64,000 nucleotides of DNA, taken from contig VTPC01089963.1 in assembly GCA_011009095.1 (NCBI GenBank), forward strand, positions 519,565 through 583,564, read 5' to 3'. This DNA is from Ignelater luminosus. Taxonomy: Eukaryota > Arthropoda > Insecta > Coleoptera > Elateridae. Of this stretch, positions 1 through 11,499 are shown piece after piece; the stretch's first letter is position 1; each line of letters begins with the position of its first letter. The notes beneath the pieces are model-generated. The model saw nothing but the letters and a program-made list of their open reading frames with translations. It made no database searches and was not told where the DNA came from. The position numbers and the translations under genes were made by a program.

Positions 1-462
1 ACTTAAACAGGCTAAAATCGATTTAAATCTATTTAGATTTATTCAGAATTGATTCAGATCAATACGAATCGATTCAAATCAATTCTAATTTATTCAGAAT
101 CGATTTTGTAATTTATTTAAATCACTTAGAGTACTGATTTGAAAGGGCTTAAATCGATTTAAGAATATTCCTGCTTAAGTAGTGTGTGTGTTTCAAGTTT
201 CTACATATCTCACTCGATTAGGCAAAGATAAATGTGTGAAAAAACGCACTGAGTGAAGTACCGGAATTTGCAACACAAATTTGAGACCGGACCAAGGAAT
301 CATACGTTGTTTATCTAATGTCGACACCAACTACAAGGTCATATGATTCCTTGAATTCGATCACAAAAAAATTGCTTTCAACTCCAGGCTCTGACTCCCG
401 TCGGTCCGGTATGGCTTTGCTCTGTATGTGTCTAGCTACACTATTGGGGTATTGGGGTAGGT
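1..462. repeat. AT-rich degenerate GATTTAAATC-type repeat, then unique sequence
   Basis: The first 175 bases are built from imperfect repeats of words such as AATCGATTTAAATC, GATTCAGA and GATTCAAATC. The same vocabulary returns at about 1540-1885. No reading frame is supported. The remainder up to the hAT-like element is unremarkable. The repeat may be an internal or terminal part of an AT-rich transposon, but no ends were found. Confidence 0.5.
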
Positions 463-470
463 GTCATCAC

Positions 471-1305
471 TAGGGCTGTGCATGATAATCGATTAATCGG
501 AAAATAATCGACTATCATTTAGAAAATCGATTATTTCGATTATCAGAGTAATCTATTACTTCGATTATTCGATTTTTTGTAATCGATTATTGAAATTGAT
601 AGTCGCCCAGCTCTTACACAAAGCATAATAGATCAAATGGCTAAGTTAATCACAGGATTAGCCGATTTTATTGGTTAACTTTGAGTTAATCGCGTGATTA
701 ACTTTGAGAATTTGATTAGTTGTGTTTTGTGCAACTGGGCCTAAGACGGTTGATGGAGGGCGAAACTAGACCTGGGTCACCAACATGGCTTGTTAGTAAG
801 CGTAGCGCACCCCGTGTTTGCATTTCTTGGCTATTTACCTGCCTTAGATTCGAGTTTCAGTGCCTACTAGCAATTATCACTTGCCTATTTATTCTCTTAC
901 ACATAAATAAGCATTCATGCTACCTTGTAATAAGAAAGTTCACTTTTAACTCGGCCTAATATCTCTACTTCATCTTCGGTAAGGAAATTTTTGTGATGTC
1001 GGTATTCTATCCCCTTTTTAGTTTTATACCTCACTGTTCCTGTACGGACTTGTAGGTCCCAGGAACTCTCATCACGTCTGTTGACATTGTGCGACACCCT
1101 CAGACTTATTTTATACGTCTGCTTCTACCAGGGCTGTGACTAATAATTGATTAAACGGAAAATAATCAATTATTTTTATTATTTCGATTCATTATTTTGA
1201 TTATCCGATTAAGCGAAATAATCGTATAATCGATTAATTGAGATAATTGATCCTTTTTTTTGCAATCCACCATCGATTATGGAAATTGATATTCGCCTAG
1301 CCCTA
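471..1305. mobile_element. hAT-like non-autonomous element with 8-bp target duplication, composite structure
   Basis: The 8-mer GTCATCAC stands directly before TAGGGCTGTGC (463-470) and directly after GCCTAGCCCTA (1306-1313). The left end TAGGGCTGTGC and the reverse complement of the right end, TAGGGCTAGGC, form a short imperfect inverted repeat. An 8-bp target duplication with TAGGG/CAGGG ends is the signature of the hAT superfamily. Internally a right-end-like sequence (CGCCCAGCTCTT, about 605-616) and a left-end-like sequence (CAGGGCTGTGACTA, from about 1128) occur. The element therefore looks like two about 150-180-bp ATCGATT-rich MITE units bracketing roughly 510 bp of other sequence, with the exact duplication flanking only the outer ends. 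No transposase is visible. Confidence 0.65.
915..1097 (-). CDS. 60-aa ORF inside the hAT-like element, unrecognised
   Basis: This open frame of 60 codons lies in the middle of the composite hAT-like element, outside its two ATCGATT-rich arms. The predicted peptide is hydrophilic, begins MSHNVNRRDESSW, and has a charged segment ending LTEDEVEILGRV. It matches no hAT transposase domain that I recognise. It could be a captured host fragment, a decayed transposase piece, or chance. It is listed only because the segment carried between the arms differs in character from them. Confidence 0.15.
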   Translation of the reverse strand: MSHNVNRRDESSWDLQVRTGTVRYKTKKGIEYRHHKNFLTEDEVEILGRVKSELSYYKVA

Positions 1306-1313
1306 GTCATCAC

Positions 1314-4300
1314 TGCTCTAACCCTATCCGGGTCGATAAAAGCAATCGCATTCAATGAAGGCTGATGACACACTAAAACACTCTATGCCCGTAATTTTTC
1401 GAACGCCCTTAATTAATATTTATTAATACTTCAAAGCAATATCTAATAAAACAAGTAAGCCGATTAAAATTTAATTATTGGATTGATCAAATTCATTTGC
1501 TAATTCAAAAGTCTGTTACTTAAATACCACTACGAATTGATGAAAATCGATTTGTTGAATTGATTCGAATTAATTTGTTGAATCAGATAAAGTGGATTTA
1601 CCGATTTACAATTACTGTAGCGAACAAGAATTTCTCAAATTGATTTCTTGAATCAATTTGTATCGTTTCAAAAGATCAACTTGATACAAATCTGTTACGC
1701 TCGAATCAATATAAATAATTTTTCAAAGAGATTCCGATTGACTTTTTGATTGAAACCTATTTTTCGATTTAAATTGACTTTTCGATTCAAATCGATTTAA
1801 ATCGAATGGGTAATTTACATTTTCTTTTGAATCGAATCGTCTTGTGCAGAAAAAATCGATTTTTTTCTCGACTAATCGATTTATTGCCCAAGGCTAGCTG
1901 GAAGTGGAAAAAGAATATTTAAATGTATTTAGGAATATTAGGTAGATATACTACAACATTAGCAGCATGAAAATATTGAGGCGCCATCTAATAAGAGCGC
2001 CATAAATTAGAACTAGCAACGAATCTAGCTGCGTCCTACGTCGATATTACTTCCATATAAAAACGATTTTACCAATTTAAATATAGAGACAAGAAAGTTT
2101 GTCGTTTTGTTGATGCTACCTCTGTGGTAACCTCTCTGGTATGATACATCCACCCATGATCCTTAGAGTAGATGGCTGCCTCATACGCTAAAATCTAATC
2201 AACTAATAAACAATGCGCTTTTGCATTCTTAACAACATCAAATTATCTGCTGACTGACAGCACTTAACTTTCGACGTTTGAAGAAAAACTAGCATGTTTT
2301 ATTCGGAGTAAGAGTAAGGAAACACTAGACTAGTAGTTAAGCCAACAAGTGACAAAACAGAAATTAACATTCGAGAACTTTGTTTATTTCCGAGCGACAT
2401 AGGAGCGAGGATATAATTAAGTTTGTTTTGGTACGTGGTAGCTTCACTATTTTTTGCGAGTCATGAGAAAAATGTAGAATTTCATAGAAAGATTTGTTAG
2501 TCTTCGTTGTTGCGTAACGTGTTGCCACCTATTTTTGATACAAAACACATGCATTTTGAGCACGTTGATTCGTTATATGATTTATGTTAGTAGGACAGTA
2601 ACAGTTAACCCTCTCAACCCTCTTGTGGGCGGAATTCGATAGCGAGGACCTCTTTAAAATTAAAATCATTCGTAACACGGATTCTTAAGATGAGCTGCCG
2701 TTCTCAGCTACTTCCAAAATCTTTCTGCTATCAGGAAAATGAAATATTATATAGCGATTCTGCGGCCAAATGCAATCAGTTGAATTACACTGCGAACTTC
2801 GCACAAATGCAGCGAACCTACACGAAAAGCTCTAAAAGGGGTTGACTCGGAGACGAAACACACCCTTTTGCAAGGAACTGAATCTTACTTTAGTACGTCC
2901 AAAAGGAAACTTAACTTAAGCGCGGGTTTTGCGGGTTCGAGAAGGTCTATTCCGAAATTTACAAAACATTTTTTTAAATTCAGTGGGGCTAAAATTTTTA
3001 GACAAGAATGCCCACCACTTACGCTCAGGCATGTAAAGGAGAACTAAAGACGGTCGCACATTCCTGATTGGGTGATTGAAAGAAGAGGTTTCACAAATAA
3101 AAACGTGAAAGATATTTCCTCTGAAGAAATAAACTCACCCTATTACTAGCAATAAATTGTCTGTGTCTGACGTTTTAAAATAAAAATTGAATTTTCATGT
3201 GCACTAGAACTAAGTGACAGGTTTTATAACGAATGTGTCTAGTCTTTTGTTTCGTGGACCATTTTATCTTGAAAATAGAATTTATCGACCTCTTAAATTC
3301 GCTTTTTAAAAATCGAAAGATGTAAGAGGCTTGTATACGGGGTGCGTCTGTGAAGATTCGCTAGCATAAATACAATGTAATGGGTTTAAAAGGTGAAATA
3401 TAACCTGTTGTACGTTACTTCGGTTGCGGAGCGACTTAATTGCAAAAGTAACTTTTTATTTTACACACGACTATGTAATTGCAGCAGAATTGTGTAAAAC
3501 GATGCTGCTTGTTTTGTTCGGTTCTTCAAGGTGTTTGATAGAGTATGAATCACGAGATGATACATCGGAGCCAGCGTAAGGACGTTTAAATGAAGCAACT
3601 TGTCATAGACGCTCTCGCGGTGACTAGGAGCTGCATAGCGCCGAGTAAGACAATTGGAATTGCTATTAAACGCACTATGTACTGTCCTATTTACCACACG
3701 ACAGCATCTTAAAGAAGTCTGCTATAGGCGCCAAACACCCTAGCACCGGCTTTGACTAAAGATTCTTACAAGTTTCGAATAGCATGACGTAATTCGTAAT
3801 TTCGAGCTAACAATCTGTTGATTATCTAGCGTCTACGAGTGTTGAGAGTACATTTCCATCGTTTTTTCAGAACTTTCAATTTTCTTTTTAGAATTTCCAG
3901 ACGTTTAGTAACAATATAAGGGAAAAAAGTCTAAATCCGAATTGCAGCTTTACAGTTTTGGAAAACCAGAGATTTGCCACGGATTATCTGCAGATGCTTC
4001 ATTTGGAATGGATGATATAATCTGTGGGTTATTTAGTGCCTGCGAATGTTGAGCCGTTTCGAGTCTATCGGGACATATACGTTCCACCTAATGCTTTTGT
4101 ATGTCTGATGGTTAAAGTGCGTCCCGTTTTATGTAGGTTTTTACAGTTTCCGGCTTCTTACAACCCACAAAACAATTTTAGATCTGGCAACATCGCCGAT
4201 CGCACCATAACCTCAGTTTACGTCGCAATCTTGACATGTTTACATGTGTGTCGTGGTGTAATCATCGTTTTCGTTTGTATGTTTTGTGTTGTTTGCAAGA

Positions 4301-4433
4301 AAAAAGGTTTTGTAATGGATTATGGGACTCATATGTCCCATTAGGCTCTTACTTTGGGTTTTATTTGTCCAAGCAGGCATACATGTTACAGATGAGTCGC
4401 CGGTATCTAATCTAAAAACAACTTAACGATGAA
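1314..4433. other. No supported gene; repeat debris
   Basis: From about 1540 to 1885 the GATTTAAATCGA-type repeat of the window start returns, ending near TTATTGCCCAAGG. The remainder to 4433 has only short open frames with no recognisable product. A short palindrome, ATGGGAC-N6-GTCCCAT (4322-4341), lies about 90 bp upstream of the piggyBac reading frame and may belong to that element's 5' region. I could not identify paired piggyBac ends. Confidence 0.4.
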
Positions 4434-6089
4434 ATGAATGATGATGAGGAGGAACTGGAAGATCCATACTACAAAAATGGATTATCCGACGAAGATTACT
4501 ACCCAACAGAGAATGATGTAGGGGATAGTAGCCAATGTGGTAAAGAGTCAAATGTGCCTAACATGAATTCGAACACAAACGATCTAGAGGATAATAATGA
4601 GACCAGTTCAAATTCAGGCGAGAGTAGTTCAAGTACAGACATAAGTGAATCAGATGAAAGTGAAGAAGATGAGCAAGTAGTGAATAATACAATATGGTTC
4701 AATAACAAGGGATATTAGTTCTTCCACAACAAAAATCAAGGGAATGTAGCCTTCCTCGTGAACTGAACGAGCTGGACTTATTTTTGAAACTTTTTCCCAA
4801 AAGTCTTATAATGTACATTGCACAATGTACCAATATGCGTTTAGAAATTTTTAAATAAGGAAGCAACAAGAAGAGGATTTCTACTGACTACCATGAGATC
4901 ATGATTATTCTTGGAATTCACTTATGATGTCCTACAATCGGGTGCCTACATTCAACGATTACTGGTCTAAGAATGAGTCTCTAGGGAATACATCTATAAA
5001 AAAAGCAATTTCTAGAGATCGCTGCAAACTTCTGTTGGCGAAAATATACTTCAATAGTCCCGAGAAACCTGAAAACTGTAGTAAGCAGTTCTACATTGAA
5101 GAAGTTGTGAATTGTCTTGAAGTTTCAAAAGTTTCGTTCTGAAGCAGCGTTCCAGAACATTGATGAATTAGTGGCGAAATTCAAAGGGAGATCTTCGATG
5201 AAACAATACTTACCATCAAACGGGGGTTAAAGATATGGTTTTGGAGTGACTCCTCTACTGGGTACGTCTATATGCAGGCAAGGATACTGGAGCAACTAAT
5301 GGTGCCCTGTGAAAGAGAACAGTGAAGAACTTGGCAAGCTCTCTTAGAGAAGAGGCAGTTGCACTATGCTTTGACAGGTTTTTCGCTTCTGTCATGTTGC
5401 TGAACGAATTAGACTATCCAGCAGTAGGAACACTTATGAAGAGCAGAAGAAATGTACCAAAATTTTCCGAAAAGCTCAATCGTGGAAATTCACAATTTCG
5501 AGTGAATAACGAAGGTACAATAGTTTGCAGATGGCAGGATACAAAAGATGTGTTCGCAATAAGCAACTGCTTCTCAGATGCTACAACCGATGGAACAAGA
5601 AAGGATGTGCCTTGCCCTGCAATGCTTCAGTTCTATAATCCTAATATGGGTGGCGTCGACTTGACAGATCAGATTGTTGGGTTATATGACTTTGATCGAA
5701 AATCTGGCAAGTGGTGGAAGAAGGTGTTCTGTAAACTTTTGATGGTAGCCGTAGCGAATGCTCATGTTCTTTATAACGATTTGCACTGGACACAGACGGC
5801 ATTTTTGCCATTTCTAATACAAGCTGCAGAAGGACTAGTTTCGTTAGGAAGAAGTAAAGCAGCTGTAAAAAGAAGTTCAGCTGCATCACTGGGACGACCT
5901 CCAAAAGTCAAAAAGCGAAAGACGATGTTCAACGTCGGGGATCATTTGCCCATCCAAGGAAAAACACGCGGAAGATGTTTCAGATGTTCTTCTCAGTTCA
6001 GAAAGGAAACACTGACCTATACGCTGTGCCCGAGATGTACCGACCTGCCTCTGTGTAAAGGCTGCTTCACACCATATCATTTACAATGA
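4434..6089 (+). pseudogene. piggyBac-like transposase, frameshifted
   Basis: This is a broken piggyBac (PGBD) DDD transposase, a cut-and-paste enzyme with TTAA specificity. An acidic Ser/Asp/Glu-rich N-terminal segment (4434-4718) is followed in other frames by the typical transposase core. That core includes NRVPTFNDYWSKNESLG in 4924-5142 and an FKGRSSMKQYLPS segment near 5180-5220. A last frame of 255 codons (5322-6089) carries FDRFFAS (first catalytic Asp region, residue 18), a CFSDATTD segment near 83-90, and the hallmark GGVDLTDQ at 110-117. It ends in a cysteine-rich domain (about 219-253, three CxxC pairs plus His), which in the family binds the transposon ends. At least two frameshifts and stops separate these pieces, so the gene is dead. 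Inverted repeats and flanking TTAA could not be assigned. Confidence 0.88.
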
Positions 6090-7526
6090 TTTTATATGTA
6101 TTTGTCGTGTTTTGTATTATTCTTTTGTGAAATATAAATTGATATTCAGGACTAGTGGGTTATATTTGTTCCAGTTAAAAAGTCGAGCTGGGGCAAAATG
6201 GCGTTTTTGAAATTTTCTAACCTACTAACTTGATTGAACACAATTAGGTACTTGATGATTCTTCAAAATAACATCAACATCTTTTCGCTTATACCATCAT
6301 AAACACAAATCTTGAAGTCTCAGAGGCCTTTAATTTCTTAAATTAATCCGGCATTGGCGATGATTATGTAACATTGAAACAAGTTAGTAATGTATCTTGA
6401 TACAGCTATGTCTTATTGTAGTGCTGATGAGTAACATTGAAAAATACAAATAAATTCTATTAATTTGATGAACATAAGAAAATTGCAAAATTCCCAGAGT
6501 CTCAGGACAATGCCTCTGTTTGATTAGAAAACATCGACAAACATTAATTTTTTCAGCTCATTTGAAAAAATAAATTATTTTTGCTAGGGGAGCGTGAAGG
6601 GAAGAGACACAATTTATGCAAACTTCTTTTTACTGAACTACCTTATTTGTAAATTAGATTTTTAGTAAAAGAAGTTTTTTTTACCTACCAGAATTTGGTT
6701 TGCAAATTAATGCATGAAGTCTAATATGGATTTACAGTACACACTTTTTTTTATTGCTCTACACGGTTGACACATTTTATTATTGACAATCACGTAAAAG
6801 TTAATTATCGAAAAGAACTTCCTTCTCTATTAAGAGACAATTTCAAAGTAAAAGACGTTATTGATCCTTGACTGGACAGACACGAAAATCAGCAGGGAAT
6901 ACACAGTCTAATAAAGAAGTAGCAAGAGATATTACTACGTTTTGGAAGGTAGTATTTTTCGAGACAGGTACAATTTGTTCGCTGATCCCGGTTTAAAATA
7001 CGCCTATTATATTGACTTTTTGTTGAGTTTTCGGCAAGATTCAAGTTAGCCCGATTTAATTTATTACGGTTAGTCTAACAAAAGTATCGAATTTCTACCT
7101 GAGAATCTAATAAATGGTGGTTAACCTTCTGTCTGCTTTGTATATCTTCTCGTTCAACCTATATAATGTTTTATTGGACTTTTTCATGGGAACTGAATTT
7201 TTTAAATTCTCTTAGATTGGATAACTGAAAATTGTATCACTTGAATTATATAATTCAAGAGATACAACTTATATAAGGAAGTAAAATAAGTTATCAGGAA
7301 GGTATATTAAGTAAATTGGGGTTATTTGAAGCTAAAATTATATATAAGTTGGGTTGTTGGTGAGTTTTTTTTTCAATCAAGTTTTTCTTTATTGTGCCAT
7401 AACATCAGGAATTCAGTCTTTCTTATTGTTAGTCCAGTTACAGATATACTGAAATAAGTACAGCTCTTTCAACGAAAAGAAAACTGAAACTATGCGTATT
7501 TTCTCTTTCCACCCTTTCTCTGTCGG
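6090..7526. other. No supported gene
   Basis: This AT-rich sequence follows the piggyBac relic. I see no open frame of interest, no RNA gene and no clear repeat. Part of it is probably the 3' non-coding region of the piggyBac element, but no terminal repeat was recognised. Confidence 0.35.
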
Positions 7527-7796
7527 TTGAGTTTACTGCTTGTTCTAGATACTGCCAAAGGAATAATAATTTTATCTAACACTGCTGATTTCACTATCGT
7601 TAACAGTTTGAGAGCAAAATGGCCAACAAACACTAAAATCAGCGACTTAGTCTTACCAGATGCCTGTCAGGAAGTCATCAGTGGTCAGCTTTTTCCGAAA
7701 TTCTGGCTTCCTACAAAAGATCCCACTCATATGTTGACAATTACTAATGGTTCATTCCAAGTTGCAAAATTGCAACAAATACCAACACTGATCTAG
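7527..7796 (+). CDS. 89-aa ORF, unrecognised, coding-like
   Basis: This open frame of 89 codons has a mixed, non-repetitive amino-acid composition, including the segment KISDLVLPDACQEVISGQ. I recognise no family. It lies just upstream of a locus later interrupted by the 1.87-kb non-LTR insertion at 7976-9845. It could be an exon or relic of a host gene or of another transposon. No clear splice sites were identified around it. Confidence 0.2.
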   Translation: MSLLLVLDTAKGIIILSNTADFTIVNSLRAKWPTNTKISDLVLPDACQEVISGQLFPKFWLPTKDPTHMLTITNGSFQVAKLQQIPTLI

Positions 7797-7963
7797 ACGG
7801 AACAAGCGAGTTGCTGAATTACACCATGATAAGCATGAAAGTGAACACAGACCTTTAAGTGAGGATCGATGACTTCAAGATACATTCAATACTAAATAGA
7901 TATGAATTGTTCAGACTTTCCGATATTTTTAAAATCTCAAGATGAAGTTGCCCAAATTTAATC

Positions 7964-7975
7964 TTAGACACGGTT
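7964..7975. repeat. Target-site duplication, left copy (TTAGACACGGTT)
   Basis: The exact 12-mer TTAGACACGGTT recurs at 9846-9857. The two copies bracket a minus-strand non-LTR retrotransposon fragment, as expected for target-primed reverse transcription. Confidence 0.75.
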
Positions 7976-9845
7976 CTTCTGCGTCCAACGTCGTGACCGA
8001 CGTGTGGTGGCTACGGTGGGTGTTGCCGAGGTATCGGGGTTTCTTCCAGCACCTTAATTATTCTTTTGACCGTTGCCTTCCAGGTCCTGCGACCGTTCGC
8101 CTGTTTCTGTTAATTTTGAAATTACATCGGCCACCGGGTAGAGGAGCGCCCTTGTTTCCTTTTCCCTTCCGGTTTTCCCTGAACAAGTTTCTCCATGTTG
8201 TCGTGTCGGGAGATGTGACCGAAGAATTTCAAAATTCGCCCGTAAGTCATAGACGACAATCTTTGTACGGGTTTGATTTCTGCGAGGATGGAGGCATTTC
8301 GAAGGCATCTATTCTTTTCCTGTCGCTGGCACGGATTACCCAGGTTTCCGAGGCGTACGAATCAGCAGGGAATTTACGAGGCTTATCTTCGTTTTCCTAG
8401 TGATGTTTCGATCTTTCCAGATTTTCATCATCTTGATCGTGGCGGAATTTCGATTCGTCGCCTTATTTCGAATTCACAAGAGCCGGATTTGTGAAGCATG
8501 GAGCCTAAATAAATGAATTTATCGACGACTTTAAAGTTTCCTATCTTCTGAGGTTGCCTTTGATTTTCATTGTCTCTGTCGATAATCATGATCTTGGTCT
8601 TGAGTTCATTTATGTCGAGCCCGTATTCTCGGCTTACCTCCTCTAATCTTCGAAGAAATTTTAAAAGTTCTTTTGGGTTTTGAGCAATTGGAAGAGTGTC
8701 ATCTGCAAAGCGAAGATTCGAAAACCGTCTTCCGCCAATTTTTACTCCTCCGTTCCAGTTTTCTAAGGTGCGCCGCATTACTACCTCACTGTACACGTTG
8801 TAGAGGAGAGGTGAAAGTACGCATCCTTGGCGAACTCCTTTCCTAATGTGATATTTTTCCGACAGAGTGGTATCAATTTTGACGACCGCCTCAAAAGCCT
8901 AGTACAGGTTTTAACGAGGGTGATCAAGTGCGCAGGTACTCCAAGTTCTCCTAAGGTTGTCCACAATTTGGGCCATCAGACGTTATCGAACGCTTTTTCG
9001 TAATCTACGAAGCACAGATATATCGGCACAGAGTAGTCCCGGGCTTTTTCTATAAGCTGCCTGGCATTAGGAATTTGTTCCCGAGTACACCGTCCTTTAA
9101 CAAATCCGGCTTGTTTTGGAGCTATTTGATGTGTTAGGAAGGCTTGCAGTCTCGCTTGGAGAATGTACAGCGCGATCTTGCTGGAGTGAGATATTAGGGC
9201 TATCAGGCGGTAATTGTCGCAAACGGTTGTTGGCCCTTTCTTATGCAGGGGAAGTAATATTGAAGTTGACCAGTCCTCCGGCCAAAGGCCTGTTTTCCAG
9301 ATCTTCTGGCACAGCGTGTGCAGGATTTTCTGTCTTCTATTATCGAGAGCCTGCAAAACTTCGGCTGATATTCTGTCGAGCCCGGCTGCTTTCCCTTTCC
9401 TTAATTTGTCGATTGCAACTTGTACCTCTTCTAAAAGTACGTCCGGTTCTTCCTCGTAATCCCCCAGGTCTCCGACAGTAGCATTGGGGTCCGCATACAG
9501 ATTACCACAGTAATCTTTCCATACTGATGCGATTTTGTCTAGTTGCGTGGCCAGACAATTTTGACCTTTAATTACCCAATGTCTGGGTTTGAATTTCTGA
9601 GTGATAGAACGGATCTTCATGAACAGGTCTTTTGAGTTATTATTGACAGCATGATTCTGGATTTCTGAACAGATATTCATCAGATCCGAATGTTTATCTC
9701 TGCGAGTAGCTGTTTGTACCTTGCGATTTAACGATTGGTACAGCTCTCGATTTATGCTACTGTCGAGACCCCGAGCTTTGATGCTCCGACGTTCCGTAAT
9801 GAGGTGTCTTGTCTCCGCCGATAGCCAAGGCTGTCTAAAGGTAAT
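7976..9845 (-). mobile_element. 5'-truncated non-LTR retrotransposon copy with 12-bp target duplication
   Basis: This 1870-bp insertion is bounded by exact copies of TTAGACACGGTT. Read on the minus strand it begins upstream of the reverse transcriptase domain (the endonuclease is missing, typical 5' truncation). It runs through the RT and ends immediately after the C-terminal coding region, with no poly(A) tail. Ending without poly(A) is seen in some non-LTR groups. The clade is not assigned; an APE-type insect LINE is most likely. Confidence 0.8.
8054..9680 (-). pseudogene. Reverse transcriptase of non-LTR retrotransposon, frameshifted
   Basis: On the minus strand, 9680-8976 encodes the linker and early RT motifs: LRKGKAAGLDRISAEVLQA, LHKKGPTTVCDNYRLIAL, a QAGFVKGRCTREQI block, and LCFVDYEKAFDNV, which holds the first catalytic Asp. 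The next frames give WTTLGELGVPAHLITL (8966-8781) and GGRRFSNLRFADDT (8796-8428), which keeps the FADD catalytic motif. Frames then shift several times through the C-terminal thumb-like region down to about 8054. The motif order matches non-LTR reverse transcriptases that make cDNA by target priming in the nucleus. Frameshifts between every block make it non-functional. It sits entirely inside the TTAGACACGGTT-flanked insertion. Confidence 0.88.
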
Positions 9846-9857
9846 TTAGACACGGTT
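9846..9857. repeat. Target-site duplication, right copy (TTAGACACGGTT)
   Basis: This is identical to 7964-7975. It marks the 5' (minus-strand) junction of the retrotransposon insertion. Confidence 0.75.
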
Positions 9858-10859
9858 AAAGATGCATTAAAAGTCTTTTTACGATAAGTAAAGACAAACG
9901 TAATGCAGAATTGCCAAATTACATTGTAAGCGTAACATCAAATTGAATGACAGCAAAGGCTCAGAACGTACCTTCAAACCTTAAAGTGAGGGAAAGTCTT
10001 TCTATTGCGTAATCCCGCTGCCACCTTTCAAGGTCATCTGATCTCTTTATTAAGATAAATCACCATGAGCAACAAAAAGGTCTCAAGTTTCAAATTTGAA
10101 ATATCCCAAGAAAACTTAAGCACTTGCCCAATTATGCGAGAAAAAACGAATTACATTGCTTGTTGTCTACCTCCACTTTCTCTCTTTCCAGAAAGTGTCT
10201 GCGTAGGTTTTTGCAGATATCATTGCACTGTCTGGCGTTGTCTTGTAAAATTTCTGAGAAGGCTGCATTGCCGACATTTGAACTTTCAGTTTGAATTCTT
10301 TAATGTTTCTCATTTTTTCCCCATTTACAGCACAGCATATCCTTTTTCGAATTGTACTTTACCTATTTAGAATTTAACTCTTTTGCGGTTATTCATTTAA
10401 TAATTAACTATTCTATTGTTTTCATTAATTCATTAGACTCGGCTCAGAAGATCGATAACTAATTTTTCTTCTTTTGCTAGCTCCGTTATTGCCGCTTATG
10501 CTGCTGGATGATGCTTCTGCTAACTTTTGCAATATCTTTAAGTTTGTCCGTCTCTTTTAGCAATGGAGTAGACACACATCCCCTCCCCACTATATTACAT
10601 TACTACTAACTATAACTCTTCTTAGAGATCGCACACTCAGAAATCCTTACACTCACTTAAGAAGTGAACTGAGTGTAACCACATCAAACCTACTCATTAA
10701 AGCCTAACAACCAATAAAACTAACTTTACTTCTTCCACTGCTAAGCGAGGTAACTTAAATATCATCAACCAGATAAGTACAGAATTCATGGCGCATCAAC
10801 TATCAAAACAAAAGAGGACGATTTTTGAATTAACGTGTATTCAGACCAGGAAAGATATT
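9858..10859. other. No supported gene
   Basis: The sequence continues the locus that was interrupted at 7975. Open frames here (for example 101 codons from 10065) have a non-descript composition. I see no RNA gene, splice-bordered exon or repeat. Confidence 0.3.
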
Positions 10860-11490
10860 GAACTACATATTAGAAAAGAGAAGCGAGACCAAGGAAATTA
10901 GGTAACGTTGAGAAATCAGAGAGACCGGTGGAACAAAATACATGGGCTCTAGTGTTTTCTAGGCGGAAGGAAAATGCAAACTAGGAACAAATGGACGACA
11001 TACGGAAAGACGACCAGAACGAATCCCTCAAGACGCCCACACAATTAGAAAGGGTTATAGAATTTGTAGAGGTTGTGACAGTCAATGAGGCAGAAAATAT
11101 TGCAAAGGCAAATATTGATGGATTAGTTAGATGGCCCGCTTGATAGAGCTATACAGCAAACTATTGAGAACAAATTCCAATCCCCAAACGTGGATCCTAA
11201 GTTACTAATCGTAGTTTGAATGGGATACAGTGAACAAAACGTTCAAGAGGCAATAAAAGACCAACATCTGGAAACAGTACGTGTCTGTAGGAACCCGAAG
11301 AGAGACAGCTATATTGCAACCGGAAAGGCATGAAAAAATCGTATCTATATCTCTTAAAAGTGAAGGTCGAGCCTAAGGTAGTAGTCTATTGTTATAGATT
11401 TAACAGTTTTAAAATACTGTAGAGAAAAGGAAACTCGTGTAAGATGTAGAGGATCTCATCGATAAAATGAATGTGAAGAATGTAAACTGA
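10860..11490 (+). pseudogene. ORF1/gag-like relic with zinc-knuckle remnants
   Basis: Read across several frames on the plus strand, this stretch gives fragments typical of non-LTR ORF1 proteins, which package the RNA. They are a GYSEQNVQEAIKDQHLE segment (from about 11222), a CYRF remnant (near 11388), and a Cys/His pattern YCREKETRVRCRGSH followed by NECEEC (about 11415-11490) resembling successive CCHC zinc knuckles. Stops and frameshifts break it throughout. It ends right at the 3' end of a minus-strand RT relic, so the two belong to different insertions. The clade is unknown, possibly I/R1/jockey-type. Confidence 0.45.
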
Positions 11491-11499
11491 ATTGTATTT

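Noticed and set aside
2607..2632. TTAACCCTCTCAACCC as a possible piggyBac left end
   Set aside because: No inverted partner with TTAA was found after 6089, and it lies 1.8 kb before the reading frame.
2920..2950. GCGGGTTCGAGA as a tRNA T-arm
   Set aside because: No acceptor stem, anticodon arm or B-box/A-box pairing could be built around it.
8273..9481. Several plus-strand ORFs (8273-8494, 9116-9481, 9214-9459)
   Set aside because: They are antisense shadows of the minus-strand reverse transcriptase.
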